Of a stretch of 64,000 bases of DNA, positions 47,230 through 57,356 are shown one piece after another. Source of the stretch: Rhexocercosporidium sp. MPI-PUGE-AT-0058 (lineage: Eukaryota; Ascomycota; Leotiomycetes; Helotiales); NCBI GenBank assembly GCA_020746875.1, contig JAGTJL010000010.1, positions 1,798,001 through 1,862,000 of the forward strand. Reading direction: 5' to 3'. The translations under genes and the position numbers were made by a program. The notes beneath the pieces were generated by a model that made no database searches, was not told the DNA's origin, and was given only the letters and a program-made list of their open reading frames with translations. Position 1 is the first letter of the stretch. Every line of letters starts with the position of its first letter.

Positions 47230-48372
47230 ATGGCTGACTCACCTCCTCAAAGTCCTCCCATTGCCGTCCAAGATGCTGCCGCGGTAATAGAGCCTGATGT
47301 GTGTAACCCTATCGCTAGTGTCAACATCCATCAGGAACTGAGCCCTAACGAAATCTACAGTTCATCGACAACAGCGAATCCGACTCTGCCTACGCAAAAT
47401 CCCTCCAAACATTCACAACCTCCATCGGCGAGTCTGTTTTCAATTACAAATACGAGAACGGGCGCCGCTACCACGCATTCCATGATGGCGAGTATCCCCT
47501 CCCAAACGACGAGAAAGAGCAAGAACGACTAGATCTCCTCCACCACATCTTCAAGCTCATGCTGGGAGGAGCTCTTTACGTCGCACCTCTCCCCTAAACA
47601 TCCAACGAGTTCTGGATTTCGGCACGGGGACGGGCATCTGGGCGCTTGATATGGCGGATGAGAATCCAGGCGCTGAAGTCATCGGCACGGATCTGAGCCC
47701 CATCCAGCCCTCGTGGGTAGCGCCGAATTGCAAATTCATCGTGGATGATGTGGAAGATGATTGGGTGTATTCCAACTTTGACTTCGTTCATGGTCGTGGC
47801 ATGGCGGGTTCGATCAAAGACTGGGAGAAGCTGTACCGTCAGATCTTCGAGAACCTCAATCCTGGTGGGTTTCTGGAGATGCAGGAGTATGAGACATGGA
47901 TTAGATCGGATGATGGGACTTTGGACAACTGTCCCTGTATTACCGAGTGGCAGCAAAAGGTCGATGATGCTAGCCGTGCTTTTGGGAAGAGAATGAACGT
48001 AGCGTCAGAGCAGAAGAACAAAATGATCGCAGCGGGATTCGAAGATGTTACGGAGGTCGTCCAGAAGGTGATCAAAATGCCAGAAAATCGAAGTACTGTA
48101 CTGATTATGGTTCATGATAGCTACCTTTAGGACCATGGCCCAAAGATCCGCGCCAGAAAGAAATAGGGCGGTATGAGCTCGTTCAGATGGTAGCTGCGGT
48201 GGAGCCCTTTACTCTTGCGATTTTCACTCGAACGTTGGGGTGGAGTAATGAGAGAGCGCAGGCGCTTATGGAAGGCGTACGGAACGAGCTAAAGGATAGG
48301 CGGAATCATCTTTATGCTTTGGTATATTTTATACATGGCAAGAAGCCAGAGAAGAGCGGAGGCCATGCCTAA
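47230..48372 (+). pseudogene. SAM-dependent methyltransferase, TAM/LaeA-like, frameshifted
   Basis: Exon 1 (47230-47298) is joined by a 62-nt intron to 47361. The frame then reads Y-E-N-G-R-R-Y-H-A-F and L-P-N-D-E-K-E-Q-E-R-L-D to A-P-L-P and a stop at about 47597. The family's next block, R-V-L-D-F-G-T-G-T-G-I-W-A-L-D (SAM motif I), follows at once but one base out of frame, then G-T-D-L-S-P-I-Q-P-S-W. The match is lost again near 48080-48130 (TAG at 48128-48130) and resumes in another frame as G-P-W-P-K-D-P-R-Q-K-E-I-G to 48372. The second break could be an intron with a damaged donor. These enzymes often sit in or regulate secondary-metabolite clusters; no cluster is visible here. Confidence 0.7.
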
Positions 48373-49539
48373 TTTCCATCCTCTAGTTTGGAAGTTAGGA
48401 CTTTTACCGTCCGTGACACTCCACACAAACTCACCGTAATACATGTTAGGATCAATTCACATTTAAAGGAGGTAACACAGGAATGTTTGACGAGATCATT
48501 CATTATCTCATTTAGTATCAACCGTGAATTACCACTTATGAGAGTCTCCAATCAGTAACCCGAGGAAGAGACTTAGCAAGTAAGGAGATCGTTCCGCTGA
48601 CCATGTCACTCCAACTTGGACAATGCATTGTTCCTCCGACCCAGTTCCCTTCTGTCCATGGTCCATGCAAGAATCTCTGCGCTTTGAAGAGGGGGAAAAT
48701 GATAAGAGAAAGGAAATAACCATTCGCCAGCCATGTTATCCTGGATTGTGGACGGCGCTCTGGTTGTATTAAGGACGGATCAAGCTGAGCCTGGGTGTTG
48801 AAGTGACGTATGGACAAAGAGACAGCGTTCCAGTCGTTCTAGGACGGATCAAGCTGGCCTTAGTTGTCGGTTTTGGTGGATTATCAGAAGGGACAGCGCT
48901 CCAGCCGGATAAGGGCGGATCAAGCTATCAACCGTACTCTGTTCGTCCTATTGACTTGTCCTTCGACAATGCAACAACCTCCCCCATACAATGATTTCCT
49001 TTGGAGAAAGAAACCCCTCTCTCGGCCTCGTCCACAACGAAGGACCAAAAAAAACAATGGAATGTAGCATGCTCGCATTGCATCATCATTATAGGTTAAG
49101 AGACACCAACCCCAATTTTGTGAAAAAGAAACCGATTCAAATACAAAAAGAAAATGTAGTGTCGAAACACCAACTCATATGGTACAGAGAATACATGCGC
49201 TGTGCCAACTGACCCAAGATGCCTGTTGGCGGACAGCTACTCTAACGCCGACAGATGCAATTGGGAAAACAGGAAGTGTGGAAATGATCGCCCAACGCCG
49301 GGTATTTTGTTCGCTCGAAATTGTGATGTGAAAGTGGTTTACAGGAAGGGAAAGTGTAAGGTCGTCAGAGTTTGTGGTTGGCCAGAGGGATGTTGGGCCG
49401 GAACTTATTACGTGGAAGACAGGACCAGGGGCGGAATGGAGGATTTTGTGGAGGCGACCGTGTTAATAGTTTTGGTGGCCTTCAAGGGAGTGGAAAGGAG
49501 TAGGTGCATGGCGCCTCAAAGTCTGCTCGTGAGGTGACA
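48373..49539. other. Intergenic with a 71-bp-period repeat
   Basis: 3' sides of the methyltransferase pseudogene and TAF1. Holds the three-copy repeat at 48751-48927. The 111-codon plus-strand frame at 49202-49537 has several Cys but no signal peptide or known domain. Confidence 0.45.
48751..48927. repeat. Three-copy imperfect tandem repeat, about 71-bp period
   Basis: Related 36-base cores start at 48751, 48821 and 48892: GAC(G/A)GCG(C/T)TC, then a variable part, then (A/G)GGCGGATCAAGCT or AGGACGGATCAAGCT. The spacing is 70-71 bases. The bases between the cores are diverged. Confidence 0.65.
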
Positions 49540-52500
49540 TTAGGTAAACGATGATGCCTGTGGAGCACCAAAGCCACCATCACCAAAAGAGTCACCACCA
49601 AAACCACCACTGCCAAAGCCACCGTTATTGGTAGGGTGTTCGTCTGACTTCATTGTACCGTTGAGCATCGGACAAAGCCTTAAGAGCATTAGCAAGAGTA
49701 CACAACGCAGACGGTGTATTGGAGACCCACTTCTTATTGGTCTTGATATGTCCAGCTTGTCCACAATTGGCACACTTTCGGGTTGTACCAGTAGGCTTCT
49801 CAATCGAAGGAGCTGGAGTAGACGAAGGCGAAAGCATGCCAGCAGCGGCTGATTTCGGACCCTTGGTCTTGGACTTGGCACCCTTCGAGATACCACCCTT
49901 GATTCCGTTACTCGCGGCTTTGGTTCCCCATCGATGGTGTCTGCGGTCCCGGTTCAAGTTAAGACGCTTCAACTCTGCCCGACATCTGTGATCCATTAGC
50001 ACTTGACCTGGAGGGGAAAGGTGTGAAGAGGCATTAAAAAGGGGGTTTACCTCGCCGCCATGATTCGATCAGTCTCAGGATCTCCCGTTGGCTCCCATTT
50101 CAAAACGCTGATTGAAATGTAAGAATTATGATGTACATCACTGCAAGGGGGGGGGGGGACTTACTCGACACCTGCCGTATCGATCTCAAGACGACGCTTA
50201 AGATACATGTTGATAACCTTCTGATCATGAATGACCTCAGTGACTTCTTGATCCTGTCCATATTGATTCTTGGTCCACCGTGATATCCTCAACACTCTCT
50301 GCTGGGGATCCTCACTGTAAGAGCTCTCATTGTCATCGAAAGCTGGAGTGGCCATCGAGCGGGGTGTCTTGGTTACAGTCGGTACCTCATCTTCGAGAGG
50401 AACTTCGACATCCATCTCGTCTTTCTCGACTTGATTGGACAAAGTCTCTTTCTGACCGTTCCAAATATTACTGATACCAACGCCGTAGAGATCTTGTTGG
50501 ACTCTGACGTTATATTGGTGACCGCCGTTAGCCTTGGGATCAAGTGCAACCTTGTGGGTAGGAGTTGACAAGTCGGTTTCTTTGATGCCCTCAAGATAGC
50601 CACCCTTCATGGAAGTCTTGATCATGCTGATTCCAAGACCACAGCCAGTAGGATCACCGGCGCCATGAAGTTCCAGCATAGCCTTCTCACCTGATGCATC
50701 ACAGAAAGCCTTAGTAGTATTCCAAGGGGTGAGCTTCTGCTCAATACTCTGGTTTCCGGGGTCGCCATCTTCCATGTCTTCCTTATTTAGGGTGTAACCA
50801 GCATCGAGAAGATGGCATGCTCCGACTTGCATTGCATCGAGTGCACAGACTTCCTCGGGCTTGACTAGTGTTCGGACAAATGCTTCATCTGTTGGACCTT
50901 CACCAGGCTTGATGGTGTAGACCTTGCCGACCTTACTGTAGACCAAAAAGTCCTTAACCTTCTGTCGGTTCTGTGATTCAGTGGAATCTGCAATGTGCTC
51001 CGTGATCTCTCGAAGAGATACTTCCTTACGTGCATTATGGCGCATCTTTCGAAAGGCAACCATCTTCATTCTATTCTTCGAAGCATTTGTGACTCGTCTC
51101 GCATGAGGGCCAGGAATCTCCATCGAAGGAAGTTGCTGACCAGCCACGAAGAGGTTATCAATATTCCGGATGTGCCAAGAAGAGCCATTGACGCCATTGC
51201 TTGATCGAACAACCAAGAAATCGGTACTCTTTGGGTTGTGCTTGAAGATGGGAGCTCGGTACATCGCATTGTGGATAGTTCGCACAGTCTCGCCTGGATC
51301 GACAGTTCCAAAGATTGAAAAGGGGGATTTGTCCTCTGGGAGGAGGATGGTAGTGTCTCCAACGCGATCCTCAAACTTGGCTGGCTCCTTCTGATCATCA
51401 GCATCCTTGCGTCGATAGTAGTTGATGATACGATTTCCCATGCCGAAGTTTGAAAGAATCGTAGGGTATTCTTCCGAATATTCAACCAGTGTAGCAGTTG
51501 AGTAGTGATCTGACAAGGAAAGATCCTTTGTGTCCTTGAAAGCCTGCTCCGTTGGGAGCTGTCTCATTTCTCTCTTCTTTCTCATACCAGGCTTAGAGAA
51601 AAGAATGTTTTGGTGAAGAAACTTTCCAAGCTGTAGCTGCGGTCGGTGATATGTGCGTGCCTGGTGGTCGTTGAGCTTGACGTGATAATAGGGCCATGCC
51701 AGCTTCTGGGCGGGTAGAGAATGCTCAATGCTGATGTTGCCAACCGTGGCTCTAATCTTGCCTTGATTGTTCTTCAAGTGAGAATACTCTTCATCGTTGG
51801 AAATATTGAATCGCTGTGCGAAGGCAGCTTTGATATCCTTAGAAGGTCTCTTGCCTGATCCAATGCAACGTCGTTTCGCTGAACGATCAACCTGGGTGAT
51901 CTCAACGAGAAGATGAGGGTCATTGAGATCCAAAACAACACGCTTGGCTGTTTGGGCAGTCATGCGCTCGAAGTTGTCAAAATTGGGCATAGGGAAACGA
52001 GGCTTGTAGACGAATTCATACTCAGCCTTCCGCTTCTTTGAAGGACCCAAGAATTCTCTCTCCCATTCATCCTGAGGCTCCTCCTCAACCGGTGCAGGGA
52101 GAAGCGCAGGAATATCAACCACGTCAAAGTCGGCACAGATGATATCAAGATCAAGCATGCTCTTGCCTCCAACTCTGTCAGTGATCGGAGAGTAATCAAA
52201 TTCATCATCGCTATCCTCTGCATCCTCTGACTCGTCAACGATTGAGATAAGTCCCTTTGCTTCGTCCTCTAACATCCGGGTGTATTTGTCGCTTTGAGCC
52301 GGACCTGCAGTTCGGAAGGCCTTCTCTTGGTCGGGAGCGATGTTCAAGCTGACCTTGGTGGGGTGGAGCGGTTTGGGCAATTTGTCGGAAGTCCGTGCAA
52401 TAAAATGAGATGGGTGGGGAGGGAATAGCTTGTTGAAGTCGAGTACTGCGTCCTTTTCGTAGCTTGGCCAGTTCTCTGCGAGATAGGCATTGACCTCGGC

Positions 52501-53004
52501 TTCACCCTTGGGCATGCCATCCTCCTCGTCTGCCGCAAACTGATCGGGAAAATTGAGCGCAAGAAGGTCTTCAGGTTCGGGGGCGATGGAAGGTAGTGTC
52601 AACCCGCCATTGTTTCGCGACTCTATAGCGACTGCAGATTGTGCGTCTGGGTCCTCGAAGTCGAAAGGTGAAGAGGCGCGCCCACTATCACCGAACAGAT
52701 CATCGTCGTCGTACTCATCATTGCCCGTGGCGTCATCTGTGAGTCCAGGCGCGTCCTCAATCTTCTCTCCACTGGCTTCCTCCTCCTCTGGAAGGTCGTC
52801 ATCGCTGATATCCTCGAAGTCTTCTGCGTCATCTGCCTTAACACCAAGGTCAAGAGGACGGTTCATGTCGAAGAGGGCTTCTTCATCTTCTTGAGTGGTG
52901 CCCTGTTTGGCGCCGTCAAGCAGAGCGTTGAAGTTGCGCGCGTCTTCTTCCTCTTGCTTCTTCCAGTCCATGTCCGTGAAGGACGAGAAATCTGGTTCCG
53001 CCAT
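49540..53004 (-). CDS. TAF1: TFIID subunit 1 (TAF1)
   Basis: Four exons (50165-53004, 50051-50107, 49731-49985, 49540-49678) close in phase to 1096 residues. The N-terminal 150 residues are acidic (runs of Asp/Glu), as in the part of TAF1 that binds TBP. The central region (about residues 440-800) is the conserved TAF1 domain, with S-D-H-Y-S-T-A-T-L-V-E-Y, S-N-F-G-M-G-N-R-I-I-N-Y-Y and A-P-I-F-K-H. A CCHC zinc knuckle near the C-terminus (C-A-N-C-G-Q-A-G-H-I-K-T-N-K-K-L-C) is completed only across the last intron. The Gly/Phe-rich tail ends G-A-P-Q-A-S-S-F-T. No bromodomain is seen, as in yeast. TAF1 is the scaffold of TFIID at RNA polymerase II promoters. All blocks are intact. Confidence 0.92.
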
Positions 53005-53737
53005 CGCGCGCTCCTGCTCACCTGCAGCAGAGCGTTCGCAGGTTGATGTTGTATGTTTGTGTTCGATTGCTGGTGCCGCAGAGATTGTGGTTGTAATGCG
53101 TGAAAGGTTGGAAGGGTATTGTATTGCTCGGAATGGAGAGGAAGGTTTGCTGTTGGGGGTTGTCGGGGAGGTTGTCGTAAGAAGTTGTATGGTGGAAGGA
53201 AAGGAGAGTATTCTTGTAGGCGGGGAGAGGGAGGTGGAGGTCGCGGCAACAGCTGCAAGGCTGAAAGCTTGGCAGCCCTTGATTTCTTTGGGCTAGTCTG
53301 ATTAACACGTGACTGCAAGTACTTTCACCCGACGAGAATTGGAACCCCAAAGCTCAGGGCAGTTTTTGTTTGTTTATCTTGAATAGCTAGTCAGAAAATC
53401 GACTTCCATTCAGAAGCAGCGCAGAGTAATAGTTCTTAATTAACTAATCAAATATACGAATAACGTTCAACCGGAGCTTATGCTGTGTAATACAGCATCT
53501 TTGTCCAGCACTTTAGCTTCTGCTGATCCTAGTCCGTGTGGGAGAATATCCACCACCACAGTCCCCTATCTTTACGTGACAGTATTGCAATTAAGAGCTC
53601 TCTCAAAGTACGAGCGTAGCCCATCCCCACTATCCCACATTTCTCGTTTATACATATCATAAATACACCCGAAGCTTCCATCTTTCAAGTCTTTCCACCA
53701 TCACCCTCCTCCCGATCCACCCGGAGGTTCTCAGATC
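53005..53737. promoter_or_regulatory. Shared upstream region of TAF1 and the D-serine dehydratase gene
   Basis: The two genes are divergent with 733 bases between starts. A pyrimidine-rich stretch lies just before the dehydratase start (53680-53720). Frames over 53018-53318 overlap on both strands and are taken as TAF1 5' leader. No named motif recognised. Confidence 0.45.
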
Positions 53738-55789
53738 ATGGCCACAACATCCTTATATCCTCTTTCTATCAAAGAGGACTTGAAGAAACAGTTTATAGGG
53801 AAATCAATCAAGGATGTGGCCGTTCCTGCTGCTGTGCTTGATTTGGGGAAGGTGAAGAATAACTGCAATCGCATGTTGGAGGCTGTTGAGTCTTTGGACT
53901 TCGGCTGGAGAGCTCATATTAAGACTCACAAGGTATGACTTGACCCATTGATTTCAAGTTATTTTTAGTCCCTGCGAATGAATCGTTCTTTTTGTAATTG
54001 TATCTTTTGATCGAAAAGAAATCTGAAAAGAGCTACAACTTCATCCAAGCTGACACTTCCAGACCACCGAACTCACAAAACTACAAGTCGGAGAAGGGTC
54101 CCGACCAGTCAACATCATCGTATCTACCCTTGTAGAAGCAGAGCACATCCTTCCTCTTCTTTTAGAATACAAATCTGCAGGACGAGTCGTCGATGTGAGT
54201 TTCCCCCCACTTTTGCCTCCCCAATACTAATGGACCATTCATAGCTTCTGTACTCATTCCCTATCACTCCATCGGCAGTAGAGCGTCTGGCTCTCATTTC
54301 CAAAGCGCTAGGACCGAAGTCCCTGTCTTTGATGGCTGACCATCCAGATCAGTTGACAAATGTCATTGCACTTCACGAACTTAGTGGGAATGCACCGTCT
54401 GTCTTTCTCAAGATTGAGTATGCTATCATTCTTCACATAATGTTCCAGGGCTTGATTTCTACTTCGCTACACAACCCTTCTTCTATTATTGGTTCTCCTA
54501 CTTCTTCACATATCTCTTTATTTTACAAGTCCGAATGTAGTTTTTCAGGCCCCTTTGGACTTCCATTTACGTTTTATAACATCGAGCTTATACTGGCTAA
54601 CAAACACCTCAGCATGGGCGGCCATCGCGCCGGTGTCGCTCCCCAAACAACAGCCTGTAGCACCCTAATCTCCTCCCTCCTAGACCTCGAAGAAGCTGGA
54701 AAACTCCACCTCCTGGGTCTCTATTCTCACGCAGGGCAATCGTATTCCTCTTGTGCCGCCTCGGATGCTCTTGATTTCCTGCGTCAAGAATTCGAGGCTC
54801 TGCTCGTAACTGCTATCGAGTTGAAAGCTGCTTCACCTTCTCATCCACTTGTGCTCTGTAAGTCTTTCTTTCACATCTTTCCTAATTCCAACCCTCCCCA
54901 TCTTCAAACTTCTGTCTTTGAAACAAGAATTCCCCCCCTCCCTAGACCTTCCGAAAGGAACTACAAAGTAACAGGACATGCTAATCATCCCACACAGCCG
55001 TCGGTGCAACCCCAACCACAACCTCAATCCGCAACCTCCTCACCAGCAGCCCCCACCCCTCCCCAGAGGCAGAAGCCATCTCCGCCCTCCGCGCCACCAT
55101 CTCTCTAATCCGCACCAACGGCTTTAGCATCGAGATCCACGCAGGCGTCTACCCAATCCTCGACGTGCAACAACTCGCCACCCATGCCCTTCCCACCACC
55201 GGTCCGCACGCAATGCTAACATGGGACAATCTTGCATTCACAGTTGTCGCAGAAGTAGCTTCTATTTATTCCGGTCGTGGGAAGGATGGTACGCCGGAGG
55301 TTCTAATCAATGCTGGGGTTATTGCGCTGGCTCGTGAGCCGTGTAAGGCGTATTCTGGGTTTGGCATTTTGAGTCCGTGGAATAGGGAGGGGGTGTAAGT
55401 ACTTCCTGGTTTCTACACATCCATCTCAAGACTTCCCATCATGGATGGAGAGACTATTTTTCTGTTTGCCTGAGAGGGTATTGGATCTTTCTGTACATGT
55501 TCGAAATTCAGCAGTCTCTTACTAAACCCCATCTAGAATTAGCCCAACCACAGGTCCAGAAACCTATACAGGCTGGACAGTCGGCAGAATCAGCCAGGAA
55601 CACGGCATCCTGGTCTGGAGCGGAGGAGAGAGCAATGAAGTACCAGAAGCAGAGATGTTAAAAGTCGGCCAAAAAGTCAGGATCTGGCCCAATCACGCGT
55701 GTATCACCGGAGCGGGATTTGGGTGGTATCTTGTAGTTGATGGGGGAGATGAGATTGTGGATGTTTGGCCTAGGTGGAGGGGCTGGTAA
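53738..55789 (+). CDS. DSD1: D-serine dehydratase (fold-type III PLP and zinc enzyme)
   Basis: Six exons (53738-53932, 54063-54194, 54245-54417, 54613-54857, 54998-55394, 55537-55789) close in phase to 464 residues. The N-terminal alanine-racemase-like barrel has H-I-K-T-H-K (residues 60-65), whose first Lys is the expected PLP Schiff-base residue, then K-I-D-M-G-G-H-R-A-G-V and Y-S-H-A-G-Q-S-Y. The C-terminal domain holds W-P-N-H-A-C-I-T, the His-x-Cys zinc ligands that set eukaryotic D-serine dehydratases apart from plain racemases. The reaction is D-serine to pyruvate and ammonia; a D-threonine aldolase is the nearest alternative. The third intron (195 nt) is unusually long. The K-I-D-M-G-G motif is assembled across it, which supports the junction. 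Confidence 0.88.
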
Positions 55790-56154
55790 GTGGTCTGGGA
55801 ATGATGAGATCATGAGATATGGGAAGGAGGTAAGAGGGGTTGGGAAATAAGGAGCAACTTTAAATGGATTCTCATTTCACTTTTGCTCTTCTCATCTAGA
55901 AAGTCGAATGGTATATCGATCCAGCAAGCAATTTCAACGCCCTACGCCACATATCCCCATACCACCCCCATTCATTCGTTCATCCTCCTAGCAAGCAAAA
56001 AGCTTGCAATTTTTCATCTTCGCCTTAGAAAGGATGCTTTTCAAATCACATCCAATCTTCCCTTACACTCATTTACATCTCTTCTCCACAACATTAGCAC
56101 CAAACTCAGCATACTCATTTTATCGGGGTGTGAGTAAGGCACCCGTGTTACGGA

Positions 56155-56322
56155 GACGGCCTCCAAAGCAGTGCCCCCGGAGGGACAAGTCCTTTCCATT
56201 GTTTACCTATGTTATTAAGATGTACTGTGAGGAAGTATTCTTGGCTCTGCTCCGAATCGGCAGTATTGATTCTGTGGTGACGCTCCGCTAGCCCTCCGGA
56301 AGCCACTGCCGTGGAGGCCGTC
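56155..56322. mobile_element. Short element with about 30-bp terminal inverted repeats
   Basis: The left arm 56155-56184 begins GACGGCCTCCA and ends CCGGAGGG. The right arm 56292-56322, read in reverse complement, also begins GACGGCCTCCA and ends CCGGAGGG, with GCAGTG shared between and a few mismatches. About 107 bases lie inside and code for nothing obvious. The size and the arms suit a MITE-like non-autonomous DNA element or a fragment of a larger one. I see no clear target-site duplication. Confidence 0.45.
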
Positions 56323-56504
56323 TTATTCTATAGCGTAAAGGTGGTGTAAGCACGCCTACCTTAAATGCAAAACAAGGGGCGAGGAAACGATTCTTGAATT
56401 GTTCTCAGATGCTTTTTAAGAGAATGACAGTCTGCGCAAAGAATAGCCTTGAGAGCGTAGGCAATAGAACGTGATAAGGAGTAACTGAGAAGCGATATAT
56501 TTAC

Positions 56505-56623
56505 AGAGCAGATGTCTTTGTAGAGTAGATGTTTTTGTAGAGTAAATTTCTTTGCAGAGTAGATATCTTTGCAAAGCAGATGCTTTTATAGCGTAGATAT
56601 CTTTATAGAGCAAATGTTTTTTG
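56505..56623. repeat. Tandem array of a 17-bp unit, about seven copies
   Basis: The unit is close to AGAGTAGATGTCTTTGT. Copies differ at one to four positions (AGAGCAGATG, AGAGTAAATT, AGAGTAGATA, AAAGCAGATG, AGCGTAGATA, AGAGCAAATG). The period is constant at 17 until the last copy, which has one extra T. Confidence 0.85.
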
Positions 56624-57356
56624 CAAGTTCATCGGGAATCAGACGCGAGACCCGCTCACGAGGTCTCGTGACACTCATTGTTTACTTCTATCATAGCGGA
56701 CTCGGTGTTTGTGAAGTGGCCGTTCGTGTCAGACATTCTTGACGACGGTCAACAAGCCAGCCACAGGCTACCTTGAAGGGAACTACGAAGCTCGCCGCTA
56801 GTCGGTGATGTCTTCGTCTTTGCAACTCCACTACTATCGCAGCTAGGTTGGCAACCCCCAATAGCCAAAAATCCTCACCCTGCAACTCCCAGGGAGGTCG
56901 CGTTGTTCGCGCTTCAATCATCTTTCTCGGAATCGACAATTGCTCCGCCAATATATCCTTTCCACAGTCAAGACTTTGCTCTGGAACCACTCTCCTTAGC
57001 GGCTCTCGACTTTAAATTTTGTGTTTGCTGGACTTCACCTTTAGTCCGCTATCATTATGATACAAATCGGCAGTGTCTCTGTCGCGCATTGTTATTCAAC
57101 CTCCCAACACTAATGCAAATTTGTAAGAATCTCTAGAATCGACGTCGCCGATGGTATACGATGAAGCAGAGCTCTTCACAGGATGTGGTGCGCAACGATC
57201 TTGCCGTTTCGAGATGTTCCTTCCCTCCCAACTTCGCGGCACACCAACGGTAGTTCAGTGTCAGCTCTTCCCACATCTCTCCCTGGTATACCAAGCAGCT
57301 CTCTCAGACATCTCCGAAAGCTTGCTTGGACCTGTACAAGATCTCCAGACATCAAC

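Larger units (their letters stand above)
55790..57356. other. Repeat-bearing region upstream of the recombinase-like gene
   Basis: No gene supported. Contains an inverted-repeat element (56155-56322) and a 17-bp tandem array (56505-56623), both listed separately. Confidence 0.5.

Noticed and set aside
49202..49537. 111-codon Cys-containing frame as a small secreted protein
   Set aside because: It lacks a signal peptide and is antisense to the 3' flank of TAF1.
53018..53350. 110- to 151-codon frames upstream of TAF1
   Set aside because: They overlap the TAF1 start and its leader on both strands and have no recognisable domain.
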